Part shown: piece by piece, positions 36,069 to 43,850 of the stretch
Layout of the letters: every line of letters begins with the position of its first letter
How positions within the stretch are numbered: position 1 is the first letter of the stretch
Source: Tepidaquicella sp964564635
GTDB lineage: Bacteria; Bacteroidota; Ignavibacteria; Tepidaquicellales; Tepidaquicellaceae
Assembly: GCA_964564635.1 (NCBI GenBank)
Contig: CAZMAR010000002.1
Span: forward strand, 663,480-727,479
Direction: 5' to 3'
Length of the DNA: 64,000 nucleotides
Notes under the pieces: model-generated
The model's database searches: none
The model's input: only the letters and a program-made list of their open reading frames with translations
What the model was told of the DNA's origin: nothing
Translations under genes and position numbers: made by a program

Positions 36069-39000
36069 GTAAAACAGTTTCAACTGAAAGTTTAATGCAT
36101 GAAATGAGAGAGAGAGTAAAAGAACTCAATTGTCTATATAAAGTTGATGAAATATTAAGAGATTTTGATTCACCACTCAAAGAAATAATGAATAAAATTA
36201 CAGAAATTATTAGAGAGGCATGGCAATATCCTCAATATTGTTGTGTAAAGATTGTACTTAATGATGTAAATTACTATTCAAATGACTTCAAACATACAGA
36301 GTGGGTGCAGTCCGCTGAAATTAAGGTTGAAGATAAGAGTTTTGGATGTGTTAATGTATATTATAAGCAAAATTTACCAAAGGCTGATGAGGGTCCATTC
36401 TTAAAAGAAGAGAGAAAACTACTCAACACAATAGCAGAAAAGATTGGACAATATATATATTACAGGAATCTTAAAGTTTTCTTTGAAAAATATGCCCCTG
36501 ATGAAGATAAAACTTTAGCGAAAATAAAAAATGGAAAGTGGCATACTATTGTAGATTTATTGAAAGGTACAGATAGGAACTTATATATTTTAATTGCAAG
36601 AAAAATGATGAACCACCTGTATTGGAGCGGTATAAAGGAAGCGAGTTCCTTATTACAAGATATTGGTATAAAAGAAATGGAAGATCTTATTGAAGCAATT
36701 GATGATAATAAGCCACTTGCAAAAATTAAGTTTAAGGAAATTACCGACGAAGTATTTAAAATCGCTGCTGAACATTTAAGTGAAGAAGAAATTTTAACAA
36801 AACTTGAAAAATGGATTCAGGAAGATAAAACAAGTTATTTATTAAGGAAACTTGAAGACCAGGGTAGTTCATTAAACGAATTAACTGATTTATTGAGAAG
36901 GTATGATGAGGAAATACCTTCAGACATAAAATTAGCTCCTGAACTTGACAAAAGTTTAAGAGTTTCCTTAATAACAAGATTTTTATCAGATGCTCTTTCA
37001 TATATTGGGGTGGCGAAAAAATATGTTACAATTAAGGATTTCCACAAAATTAGTGAGAAAATAATTTTTACTCCAAATAGCCATGGAAAACTTGGTGGAA
37101 AAAGTGCTGGGTTAATTCTTGCTACAAGTGTTTTAAGAGAGGAAGCGCCTGAAATATATTCGAGGATAAAAATTCCTAAAACCTGGTTTATTGTTTCAGA
37201 TGGGTTAATGGATTTTATTCATTATAACAATCTTGAAGAAGTTTTTGAACAAAAGTATAAAGATATAGATATTATAAGGCAGGAATATCCTTATATAGTT
37301 CAGTTATTTAAGAATTCGAGTTTTTCTCCTGATATGTTGAAAAATTTTTCGTTAATGCTTGATGATTTTGCAAATAAACCTTTAATCGTTAGAAGTTCAA
37401 CTTTGCTTGAAGATGGAATAGGAGCTGCTTTCTCTGGTAAATATAAAAGTTTATTTTTAGCAAATCAGGGTTCCAAGAAAAAATGTCTGGAAGAATTAAC
37501 AAGTGCAGTTGCAGAAGTATATGCTTCAATTTTCAATGCAGATCCAATAGAATATCGGGCTGAACGAGGCTTACTTGACTATAATGAACAAATGGGCGTT
37601 ATTATTCAGGAGGTGGTTGGTAAACAAGTTGGTAAATATTATTTACCAGCATTTGCAGGGGTTGCTTTTAGTAATAACGAATTTAGATGGTCTCCAAGAA
37701 TTAGAAGAGAAGATGGCTTATTAAGACTTGTGCCTGGTCTTGGTACAAGAGCGGTAGATAGAACAAGTGATGATTATCCAATCCTTGTTTCTCCTGGCTT
37801 GCCGAGTCTAAAAGTAAATGTAACATTTGAAGAGACTATTAGATATTCTCCCAAGAAAATTGACGTTATAAATCTTGAGACCAACACTTTTGAAACTATT
37901 GAGATTAAAGATTTATTGAGAGAGTATGGAAATGAATATCCAATGGTTGATAAAGTATTTTCAGTTTATAAAGATGGACATTTACAAAAAGGATTTAATA
38001 TCGATTTTAAAAAGGAATGGAATAATGCAATTGCTTCTTTTGAAAGTTTAATTACTTCTACCGATTTTGTAAAATTAATGCATTCATTGATTACTGTACT
38101 TAAAAAAAGTGTTAATCATCCTGTTGATATTGAATTTGCTTCTGATGGTGAAAATATTTACCTTTTACAATGCAGGACCCAAACTTCCTTTGAAGATATA
38201 AATCCATCACCGATACCTAAAGATGTTCCTAAAGAAAAAATAATTTTTACAGCAAAAAGATACATCTCAAATGGAAGAATTCCTGAAATAACTCATATTG
38301 TATATGTAGACCCTGATTCATACAGCGAAATTTCTGACTTAACTACTATGCAGGAGGTAGGAAGAGCGGTTGGTAAATTAAATAAGCTATTACCGAAGAG
38401 ACAGTTTATTTTGATGGGTCCTGGGAGATGGGGAAGTAGAGGGGATATTAAACTTGGAGTAAGTGTAACATATTCGGATATAAACAATACAGCTGCGCTT
38501 ATAGAGATTGCGAAAAAGAAAGGTAATTATGTCCCTGATTTATCCTTTGGTACTCATTTCTTTCAAGATCTTGTTGAGTCATCTATAAGGTATATACCTT
38601 TATATCCAGATGATCCAGGAATAATATATAATGAGATTTTTCTAAAATCCTCTAAAAATATTCTTTCCTATTTATTACCGGAATACAAATATCTTGAAGA
38701 TGTAATTAAAGTTATAGATATAAGAGAAAGAACAAATGGGGAAATTCTAAAGATTTTGCTTAATTCTGAACTTGATGAGGCTTTAGCATACTTAACAAAA
38801 CCTTCAGGAACTCCTGATAGCCAGTCTTTATCCAGTTTACAGGAGTCTTCTAAATCTGATTATCACTGGAAGTGGCGTATGAGAATGGTTGAAAAAATTG
38901 CATCAGTAATTGATACCAAGAAATTCGGAATTAAAGGTTTATATGTTTTTGGCAGTACTAAAAATGCTTCTGCTGGTCCTGGAAGTGATATAGATTTACT

Positions 39001-39223
39001 TGTTCATTTTGAAGGTACGGAGGAACAAAAGAAAAATTTATTAATCTGGCTTGAGGCATGGGGTATTGCATTGGCAGAAATGAATTATCAAAGAACCGGA
39101 TATAAAGTTGAAAATCTGCTTGATGTTCATATTATTACTGATAAAGATATTGAAGAGAAAAATAGTTTTGCCCAGAAAATTGATGCTGTTACTGATGCTG
39201 CGAAAAAACTTGAGACTTTCTAA
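36065..39223 (+). CDS. GAF-like sensor, PEP-binding ATP-grasp and nucleotidyltransferase fusion protein
   Basis: 1052 residues, coupled to the preceding gene (ATGA overlap). Domain order as read: (1) GAF-like sensor ~10-135, with 'RVKELNCLYKVDEI', 'AWQYPQYCCVKI' and 'GPFLKEERKLLNTIAEKIGQ', a pattern common at the front of histidine kinases; (2) helical region ~150-320; (3) PPDK_N ATP-grasp ~335-710, with 'LGGKSAGLILATSVL', 'PLIVRSSTLLEDG' (Arg443, Glu449/Asp450), 'MGVIIQEVVG' and 'IYLLQCRTQT'; (4) a block with 'MGPGRWGSRGDIKLGV' and 'LSFGTHFFQDL' (~784-836), shared with the upstream protein; (5) nucleotidyltransferase ~935-1025, with the catalytic 'FGSTKNASAGPGSDIDLLV' (Gly963-Ser964, Asp975, Asp977). 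No membrane segment, so cytoplasmic. The architecture suggests signal-gated phosphotransfer or NMP transfer, but no function is assigned. Confidence 0.85.
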   Translation: MSKTVSTESLMHEMRERVKELNCLYKVDEILRDFDSPLKEIMNKITEIIREAWQYPQYCCVKIVLNDVNYYSNDFKHTEWVQSAEIKVEDKSFGCVNVYYKQNLPKADEGPFLKEERKLLNTIAEKIGQYIYYRNLKVFFEKYAPDEDKTLAKIKNGKWHTIVDLLKGTDRNLYILIARKMMNHLYWSGIKEASSLLQDIGIKEMEDLIEAIDDNKPLAKIKFKEITDEVFKIAAEHLSEEEILTKLEKWIQEDKTSYLLRKLEDQGSSLNELTDLLRRYDEEIPSDIKLAPELDKSLRVSLITRFLSDALSYIGVAKKYVTIKDFHKISEKIIFTPNSHGKLGGKSAGLILATSVLREEAPEIYSRIKIPKTWFIVSDGLMDFIHYNNLEEVFEQKYKDIDIIRQEYPYIVQLFKNSSFSPDMLKNFSLMLDDFANKPLIVRSSTLLEDGIGAAFSGKYKSLFLANQGSKKKCLEELTSAVAEVYASIFNADPIEYRAERGLLDYNEQMGVIIQEVVGKQVGKYYLPAFAGVAFSNNEFRWSPRIRREDGLLRLVPGLGTRAVDRTSDDYPILVSPGLPSLKVNVTFEETIRYSPKKIDVINLETNTFETIEIKDLLREYGNEYPMVDKVFSVYKDGHLQKGFNIDFKKEWNNAIASFESLITSTDFVKLMHSLITVLKKSVNHPVDIEFASDGENIYLLQCRTQTSFEDINPSPIPKDVPKEKIIFTAKRYISNGRIPEITHIVYVDPDSYSEISDLTTMQEVGRAVGKLNKLLPKRQFILMGPGRWGSRGDIKLGVSVTYSDINNTAALIEIAKKKGNYVPDLSFGTHFFQDLVESSIRYIPLYPDDPGIIYNEIFLKSSKNILSYLLPEYKYLEDVIKVIDIRERTNGEILKILLNSELDEALAYLTKPSGTPDSQSLSSLQESSKSDYHWKWRMRMVEKIASVIDTKKFGIKGLYVFGSTKNASAGPGSDIDLLVHFEGTEEQKKNLLIWLEAWGIALAEMNYQRTGYKVENLLDVHIITDKDIEEKNSFAQKIDAVTDAAKKLETF

Positions 39224-39231
39224 GATAGCGA

Positions 39232-40092
39232 TTATATTAATATCCTATCAAATTTTATTATATCATCAATATTTATTGTTACTATACTCAATTCTTTCCC
39301 CTGATGTGCAGCATTAATACATAAAGTTTTTCCAATGTATTCATACCATTTCCCGGTTAACTGTGCTGATTCATGTATGTGTCCATGCAAAGTTATGAGT
39401 GGTTGTTTTGATTCTATAAATTTTTTTATTGCTACACTACCAACATTTTCATCGATTTTAACATAATCAATCATTCTACCACGAGTATTTATTTTGTCCA
39501 GATTTGTTTTATAAGGAGGAGAGTGAAACAGAAAGATTAAATTTTCTGTTGATGTTTCCCCAATAAGTGAATTTATATCTTTCTCTATCGTTGAATATCT
39601 AATTATGTTTTCCGGTATTTCTATGGTTCTATAGCCTTCTTCGGGCGAAGAGCAACCGGGGTCAATATATCTGGATACATCATACTTTTCCCAGTCCTTC
39701 AAAGAAAAAGGTGTAGGAGGTACATAACTATAACCTGCAATCTTATATTTTTCATAAGAAATTATTTTTTGATTTATATAAATAAGTAGGCTTTCTTTCT
39801 CTAATTTAATAAATTCTTCTTCATAAATTTTTGGGTCATCGTTACCCATTATTACAAATATTTTGGGATAATTATTTTCTAATTTATTTTTTATATCTAA
39901 TAATTTTTCTCTAAAATATTCAGTGATGAATTGTGTATTTACATCCTTACCTGAAAATAATGATATTCCTGATGGTAATATATCCCCTCCTAAAAAAACA
40001 ATATCAGGTTTATTTCCAATGATGAATGAGAAAAAATTCTCGAACTTGTTTTTATTACCATGTAAATCTGTAGAAAAAATACACTTTATCAT
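39232..40092 (-). CDS. Calcineurin-like metallophosphoesterase
   Basis: 286 residues. The metal-binding motifs are in order: 'FSTDLHGNKNKFE' (DxH), 'VFLGGDILPSG' (GDxxx), 'VIMGNDDPKI' (GNDD variant of GNHE), 'LFHSPPYKTN' and 'ITLHGHIHESAQ' (GHxH). Such enzymes hydrolyse phosphoesters of nucleotides, nucleic acids or proteins; the target is unknown. No signal peptide, so cytoplasmic. It is convergent with the ATP-grasp/NTase gene, with only 8 bp between stops, and no terminator is seen between them. Confidence 0.87.
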   Translation of the reverse strand: MIKCIFSTDLHGNKNKFENFFSFIIGNKPDIVFLGGDILPSGISLFSGKDVNTQFITEYFREKLLDIKNKLENNYPKIFVIMGNDDPKIYEEEFIKLEKESLLIYINQKIISYEKYKIAGYSYVPPTPFSLKDWEKYDVSRYIDPGCSSPEEGYRTIEIPENIIRYSTIEKDINSLIGETSTENLIFLFHSPPYKTNLDKINTRGRMIDYVKIDENVGSVAIKKFIESKQPLITLHGHIHESAQLTGKWYEYIGKTLCINAAHQGKELSIVTINIDDIIKFDRILI

Positions 40093-40583
40093 ATTTTATT
40101 ATTATGAATTTTTTTTAGATGAAATCATTCTTTAAAATTTTTATTGATATCTTATAAGTTGTAAATATAATTGATATTATTTTTCATTTGTATTTATTTT
40201 GGAATTTAAATTTATGTTCAAGTTTGGTTGGATTTTTTATCTTAAATTTTGTTAAACAATAATATTCAACTCCATATTATAAACTAAAATTTAATATTAA
40301 GAGTATGGCTAAATGCATAAAAATTTCAAAAAAACAATATTTTTGATTAATAATGATTTCACATTTAATTATTGTACTTCTAATATATTGTTTTTTCAAT
40401 TTTAATATTTCGCTTATCTAAATTATTATTTTTAAATTTATTTCTTATATTTATAATCTTAATATCTTTTGATGGTAGGTATATAAGAGTAAAAGTCTTA
40501 AAAATAATCTTGATTAAAATATTTATTTTTTGTAATTTACAAGTTTGTAATTTTAATTTTTTATTAACTAAAAATAAAAAATA
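40093..40583. other. AT-rich upstream region of the str operon
   Basis: About 490 bases, almost all A/T, between the divergent metallophosphoesterase gene and rpsL. It must hold the ribosomal operon promoter(s). Bacteroidota-type RpoD would favour TAnnTTTG-like -7 boxes, but so many near matches occur in this composition that I do not place one. A minus-strand open frame at 40380-40601 is Lys/Ile/Asn-rich, overlaps the rpsL start and is not called a gene. I see no riboswitch-like fold. Confidence 0.5.
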
Positions 40584-40988
40584 TTGCCTACTATTAACCA
40601 ATTAATCCGTAAAGGAAGAGAGACAAAGAAGTACAAAAGTAAAGCACCAGCGATGGATGGTTGTCCACAAAAAAGAGGTGTTTGTACAAGGGTTTATACA
40701 ACAACACCCAAAAAACCAAATTCTGCACTGAGAAAAGTTGCAAGGGTTAGGTTAACTAATGGAATGGAAGTTACATCCTATATCCCTGGAGAAGGGCATA
40801 ATTTACAGGAACACTCTATTGTATTAATCAGAGGTGGAAGAGTAAAGGATTTACCAGGTGTTAGATATCATATAATAAGAGGAGCAATTGATACTGCAGG
40901 AGTTGAGGGTAGGAAAAAAGGTCGTTCCAAATATGGAACGAAAAAGGCAAAACCATCATTAATACAACAAAAAGAGGAAAATAAATAA
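40584..40988 (+). CDS. rpsL: Ribosomal protein uS12
   Basis: 134 residues. The conserved 'PTINQLIRKGR' N-terminus fixes the start at a TTG codon (40584); no ATG would fit. Core decoding-centre sequence 'PKKPNSALRKVARVRLTNG' and 'GGRVKDLPGVRYH' are normal, with lysines at the positions where streptomycin-resistance changes occur, so it looks wild type. It has a short basic tail. First gene of the str-type operon, 25 bp before rpsG. Confidence 0.97.
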   Translation: MPTINQLIRKGRETKKYKSKAPAMDGCPQKRGVCTRVYTTTPKKPNSALRKVARVRLTNGMEVTSYIPGEGHNLQEHSIVLIRGGRVKDLPGVRYHIIRGAIDTAGVEGRKKGRSKYGTKKAKPSLIQQKEENK

Positions 40989-41013
40989 ATCAGTTAATTA
41001 ATTTATAAAATTA

Positions 41014-41481
41014 ATGAGAAGGAAGAGAGCAGAAAAAAGAGAAAGAATTCCGGATCATAAATATAATGATATTCTCGTTGGAAGGTTCATTAATAATGTG
41101 ATGAAAAAGGGTAAAAAAAGTCTTGCTGAGAAAATTGTTTACAGGACTTTTGATATAATTGCTGAGAAGACTAAAAGTGACCCACTGGAAATTTTCAATA
41201 AAGCAATTAATAATGTTATGCCATCAATTGAGGTGAGGTCCAGAAGAGTCGGTGGTTCTAACTATCAAATTCCAACAGAAATCAGGCCGGATAGAAGAAT
41301 TGCTCTTGCTATTAAATGGATTATTAATTTTGCAAGAGCAAGAAACGAAAAATCTATGTCTGTAAAACTTGCTAATGAATTAATGGCTGCTTCAGTTGGT
41401 GAAGGTGCATCAGTTAAAAAGAAAGAAGATGTGCATAGAATGGCTGAAGCAAACAAAGCTTTTGCACATTTTAAATGGTAA
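41014..41481 (+). CDS. rpsG: Ribosomal protein uS7
   Basis: 155 residues, normal size. 'MRRKRAEKRERIPDHKYND', 'LVGRFINNVMKKGKKS', 'VRSRRVGGSNYQIPTEI' and 'KKKEDVHRMAEANKAFAHF' are the family hallmarks. uS7 nucleates assembly of the 30S head by binding 16S rRNA. The order rpsL-rpsG-fusA is the classical str operon; fusA begins 6 bp later. Confidence 0.97.
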   Translation: MRRKRAEKRERIPDHKYNDILVGRFINNVMKKGKKSLAEKIVYRTFDIIAEKTKSDPLEIFNKAINNVMPSIEVRSRRVGGSNYQIPTEIRPDRRIALAIKWIINFARARNEKSMSVKLANELMAASVGEGASVKKKEDVHRMAEANKAFAHFKW

Positions 41482-41487
41482 TTTTTT

Positions 41488-43569
41488 ATGCCGAGAGAAG
41501 TACCCATAGAAAGAACGCGCAATATAGGAATTATGGCACATATTGATGCTGGTAAGACTACTACTACCGAGCGTATTTTGTATTATACCGGAAAAGTTCA
41601 TAGAATAGGAGAAGTTGATGAAGGTGCTGCTACTATGGATTGGATGGAACAGGAAAAAGAAAGAGGCATTACAATTACATCTGCGGCAACTACCTGTTAC
41701 TGGAATGATCATAGAATAAACATAATAGACACACCTGGACATGTTGATTTTACAGCAGAAGTAGAGCGTTCTTTAAGAGTACTTGATGGTGCAGTTGCTT
41801 TATTTTGTGCGGTTGGTGGCGTGGAACCACAGTCAGAAACTGTATGGCGTCAGGCGGATAAGTATAAGGTTCCAAGAATTGCTTTCGTTAATAAAATGGA
41901 TAGAGTTGGTGCAGAATTTTTCAACACGATTCAGATGATGAAAGATCGGTTAAAAGCAAATGCAATTCCTATACATTTACCAATTGGAGTTGGAGATATG
42001 TTTTCTGGTATTATTGATTTAATAACAATGAAAGCAAGAATGTTTCACGAAGAAACTCTTGGAGCAACTTATCAGGATATTGAAATACCTGCTTCCTTTA
42101 AGGGTCAGGCAGTTGAGTATAGACAGAAACTTCTCGAAGCAGTTTCTGATATTGATGATAGTTTACTTGTAAAATTTCTTGAAGGTAAAGAAATATCTCA
42201 AGAAGAAATTATCTCTGCTCTCAGGAAAGCAACTCTTGAGGTAAAAATTATTCCTGTTCTTTGTGGCTCTTCTTTCAAGAATAAAGGAGTGCAGAATCTT
42301 CTCGATAAAATTGTTGAGCTTTTGCCTTCACCTATTGACTTAGGTGATATTTATGGACATCATATTCATAAGAATGATAAAGTTGTCAGGAAAATTTCGG
42401 ATAATGAAAAATTTACTGCTTTAGCATTTAAAATAATGACAGACCCGTATGTTGGTAAGTTAACTTTTTTAAGAGTCTATTCAGGTATGGTTAAATCTGG
42501 AGATTTTGTGTTTAATTCAACGACTGGAAAGAAAGAAAGAATTGGAAGACTCTTACAAATGCATGCAAATAGTCGTACTGAAATAAAAGAAGTTTATTGC
42601 GGTGATATTGCTGCTGCAGTAGGGCTCCGTGGAACAAAGACTGGTGATACGCTTTGTGATGAGAGTGATCCGATAATATTAGAAAAAATAACTTTTCCTG
42701 AACCAGTTATTCAGGTTGCAATTGAACCAAAGACAAAAGCAGACGAAGAACGATTATCAGAATCACTTGCAAAGCTCTCTGATGAAGATCCAACTTTCAG
42801 GGTGTCAACTAATGAAGAGACATCCCAAACTTTAATCTCCGGAATGGGAGAGCTCCATCTTGAAATTATTATTGATAGATTAAAGCGTGAGTTTAAAGTA
42901 GAAGCAAATGTTGGAAAGCCGCAGGTTGCATATAAAGAGACAATAAGAAAAAGTGCTACCGCTGAAGGAAAATTTGTGAAACAAACTGGAGGAAGAGGAC
43001 AATATGGTCATGTGGTTCTTCAAGTGGAACCAAATGAAAAAGGTAAAGGTTTCATATTTGAGAACGCTATTAAAGGTGGAGTAATTCCAAAAGAGTATAT
43101 TCCTGGCGTAGCAAAAGGTGTTGAGGAAGCAATGCGAAGTGGAGTAATTGCTGGGTATCCTATTGAAGATGTAAAAGTTACTTTATTAGATGGGTCATAT
43201 CACGAAGTTGATTCTTCTGAACTTGCTTTTAAGGTTGCAGCCTCTATTGCTTTTAAGGAAGCGGTTAAAAAAGCAGACCCGGTTGTTTTAGAACCAATAA
43301 TGAGTGTTGAAGTTGTTACACCGGAGGAATATCTTGGTGATGTAATGGGAGATTTAACTGGTAGACAGGGTAAGATAGAAGGTATAGAACAAAGAAGCGA
43401 TGCTCAGGTTGTGAAAGCTCTTGTGCCATTATCGAAAATGTTTGGATATGCAACTTCCTTAAGATCTATGACTCAAGGAAGAGCAATTTATACAATGCAA
43501 TTTTCTCATTATGATGAACTGCCTGGTGGTATTCCAGAATATGTTGTAGAGAAAGGAAAATCTTATTAA
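41488..43569 (+). CDS. fusA: Elongation factor G
   Basis: 693 residues. GTPase domain motifs: 'GIMAHIDAGKTTTTERIL' (G1), switch I 'KERGITITSAATT', 'DTPGHVDFTAEVERS' (G3) and 'AFVNKMDRVGAEF' (G4 NKMD). Domains II-V are complete, with 'GRGQYGHVVLQVEPN' and the C-terminal 'AQVVKALVPLSKMFGYATSL'. It drives translocation on the ribosome. The fusA coding sequence uses AUA isoleucine codons (for example 'RNIGI' near residue 12), relevant to the tRNA-Ile(UAU) gene that follows. Confidence 0.98.
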   Translation: MPREVPIERTRNIGIMAHIDAGKTTTTERILYYTGKVHRIGEVDEGAATMDWMEQEKERGITITSAATTCYWNDHRINIIDTPGHVDFTAEVERSLRVLDGAVALFCAVGGVEPQSETVWRQADKYKVPRIAFVNKMDRVGAEFFNTIQMMKDRLKANAIPIHLPIGVGDMFSGIIDLITMKARMFHEETLGATYQDIEIPASFKGQAVEYRQKLLEAVSDIDDSLLVKFLEGKEISQEEIISALRKATLEVKIIPVLCGSSFKNKGVQNLLDKIVELLPSPIDLGDIYGHHIHKNDKVVRKISDNEKFTALAFKIMTDPYVGKLTFLRVYSGMVKSGDFVFNSTTGKKERIGRLLQMHANSRTEIKEVYCGDIAAAVGLRGTKTGDTLCDESDPIILEKITFPEPVIQVAIEPKTKADEERLSESLAKLSDEDPTFRVSTNEETSQTLISGMGELHLEIIIDRLKREFKVEANVGKPQVAYKETIRKSATAEGKFVKQTGGRGQYGHVVLQVEPNEKGKGFIFENAIKGGVIPKEYIPGVAKGVEEAMRSGVIAGYPIEDVKVTLLDGSYHEVDSSELAFKVAASIAFKEAVKKADPVVLEPIMSVEVVTPEEYLGDVMGDLTGRQGKIEGIEQRSDAQVVKALVPLSKMFGYATSLRSMTQGRAIYTMQFSHYDELPGGIPEYVVEKGKSY

Positions 43570-43591
43570 ATTTCATCAGGTAGATATCTAA

Positions 43592-43699
43592 ATGGGTCAG
43601 TTCTTTTACAAGAATGGAACTCGTCGATCAGGCACCGGCGAAGCGTTCTATAAAATCCAGGCGGGAAATACGGTTATCTCTGAAAATTATCAGAAATAA
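43592..43699 (+). CDS. Candidate 35-residue small protein in the fusA-tuf gap
   Basis: An ATG-to-TAA frame of 35 codons begins 22 bp after the fusA stop and ends 26 bp before the tRNA. The peptide begins MGQFFYKNGTRRSG and ends ENYQK; it looks like ordinary protein rather than low-complexity noise. Codons are strikingly GC-rich for this genome (CGT, CGA, GGC, ACC, GCG, ATC, CAG), while neighbours favour AGA, GGA and ATT. The upstream ribosome site is weak (AGG about 12 bases before the ATG). I do not recognise the sequence. The same stretch can also fold as an RNA, so coding status is open. Confidence 0.35.
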   Translation: MGQFFYKNGTRRSGTGEAFYKIQAGNTVISENYQK

Positions 43700-43719
43700 C
43701 CTGATTCTCGGAGGGTTCC
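43616..43719 (+). ncRNA. Candidate structured RNA element between fusA and tRNA-Ile
   Basis: Nested complementary segments suggest a fold: GGAAC (43616-43620) with GTTCC (43715-43719), ATCAG (43627-43631) with CTGAT (43701-43705), and an inner hairpin GTTAT/ATAAC (43673-43677 with 43696-43700) topped by CTGA/TCAG (43680-43683 with 43690-43693) around a 6-base loop. The segment is richer in G+C than its surroundings. It matches no riboswitch or ncRNA consensus I know. It could be a leader regulating tuf, a tRNA-processing element, or a chance fold of a small ORF. Confidence 0.3.
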
Positions 43720-43725
43720 CTTTCT

Positions 43726-43799
43726 GGGTCAGTAGCTCAGATGGTTAGAGCGCGTGCCTTATAAGCACGAGGTGGGAGGTTCAATTCCTCCCTGACCCA
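43726..43799 (+). tRNA. tRNA-Ile (anticodon UAU)
   Basis: A full cloverleaf: acceptor GGGTCAG/CTGACCC (43726-43732 with 43792-43798), discriminator A43799, D-stem GCTC/GAGC, anticodon stem CGTGC/GCACG around loop CTTATAA, and T-stem GGAGG/CCTCC. The anticodon at 43760-43762 is TAT, which reads AUA. The body is very like ordinary tRNA-Ile(GAU), which has CTGATAA in this loop; the change is G34 to U34. Bacteria normally decode AUA with a CAU tRNA modified by TilS. CCA is not encoded. It lies between fusA and tuf and is probably co-transcribed with them. Confidence 0.93.
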
Positions 43800-43850
43800 C
43801 AAATTTTTAAAAAACCTTTTATTAACAAAAAAAATATAAAGGAGACTTAA

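Noticed and set aside
36756..37001. Short minus-strand open frames within the ATP-grasp/NTase gene
   Set aside because: They are shadows of a strongly conserved coding sequence on the plus strand.
38866..39223. The C-terminal nucleotidyltransferase as half of an MNT-HEPN toxin-antitoxin pair
   Set aside because: It is fused in frame to a 930-residue protein, and the next gene is on the other strand and is a phosphoesterase, so no HEPN partner is present.
40380..40601. 73-residue minus-strand open frame upstream of rpsL
   Set aside because: Its Lys/Ile/Asn-rich composition is expected from AT-rich DNA, it overlaps the rpsL start, and it lacks a ribosome site.
43570..43725. A T-box, SRP RNA or known riboswitch in the fusA-tRNA gap
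   Set aside because: None of the consensus elements I know (T-box core, SRP GNAR loop region, c-di-GMP, cobalamin or TPP cores) is present; left only as an unclassified candidate.
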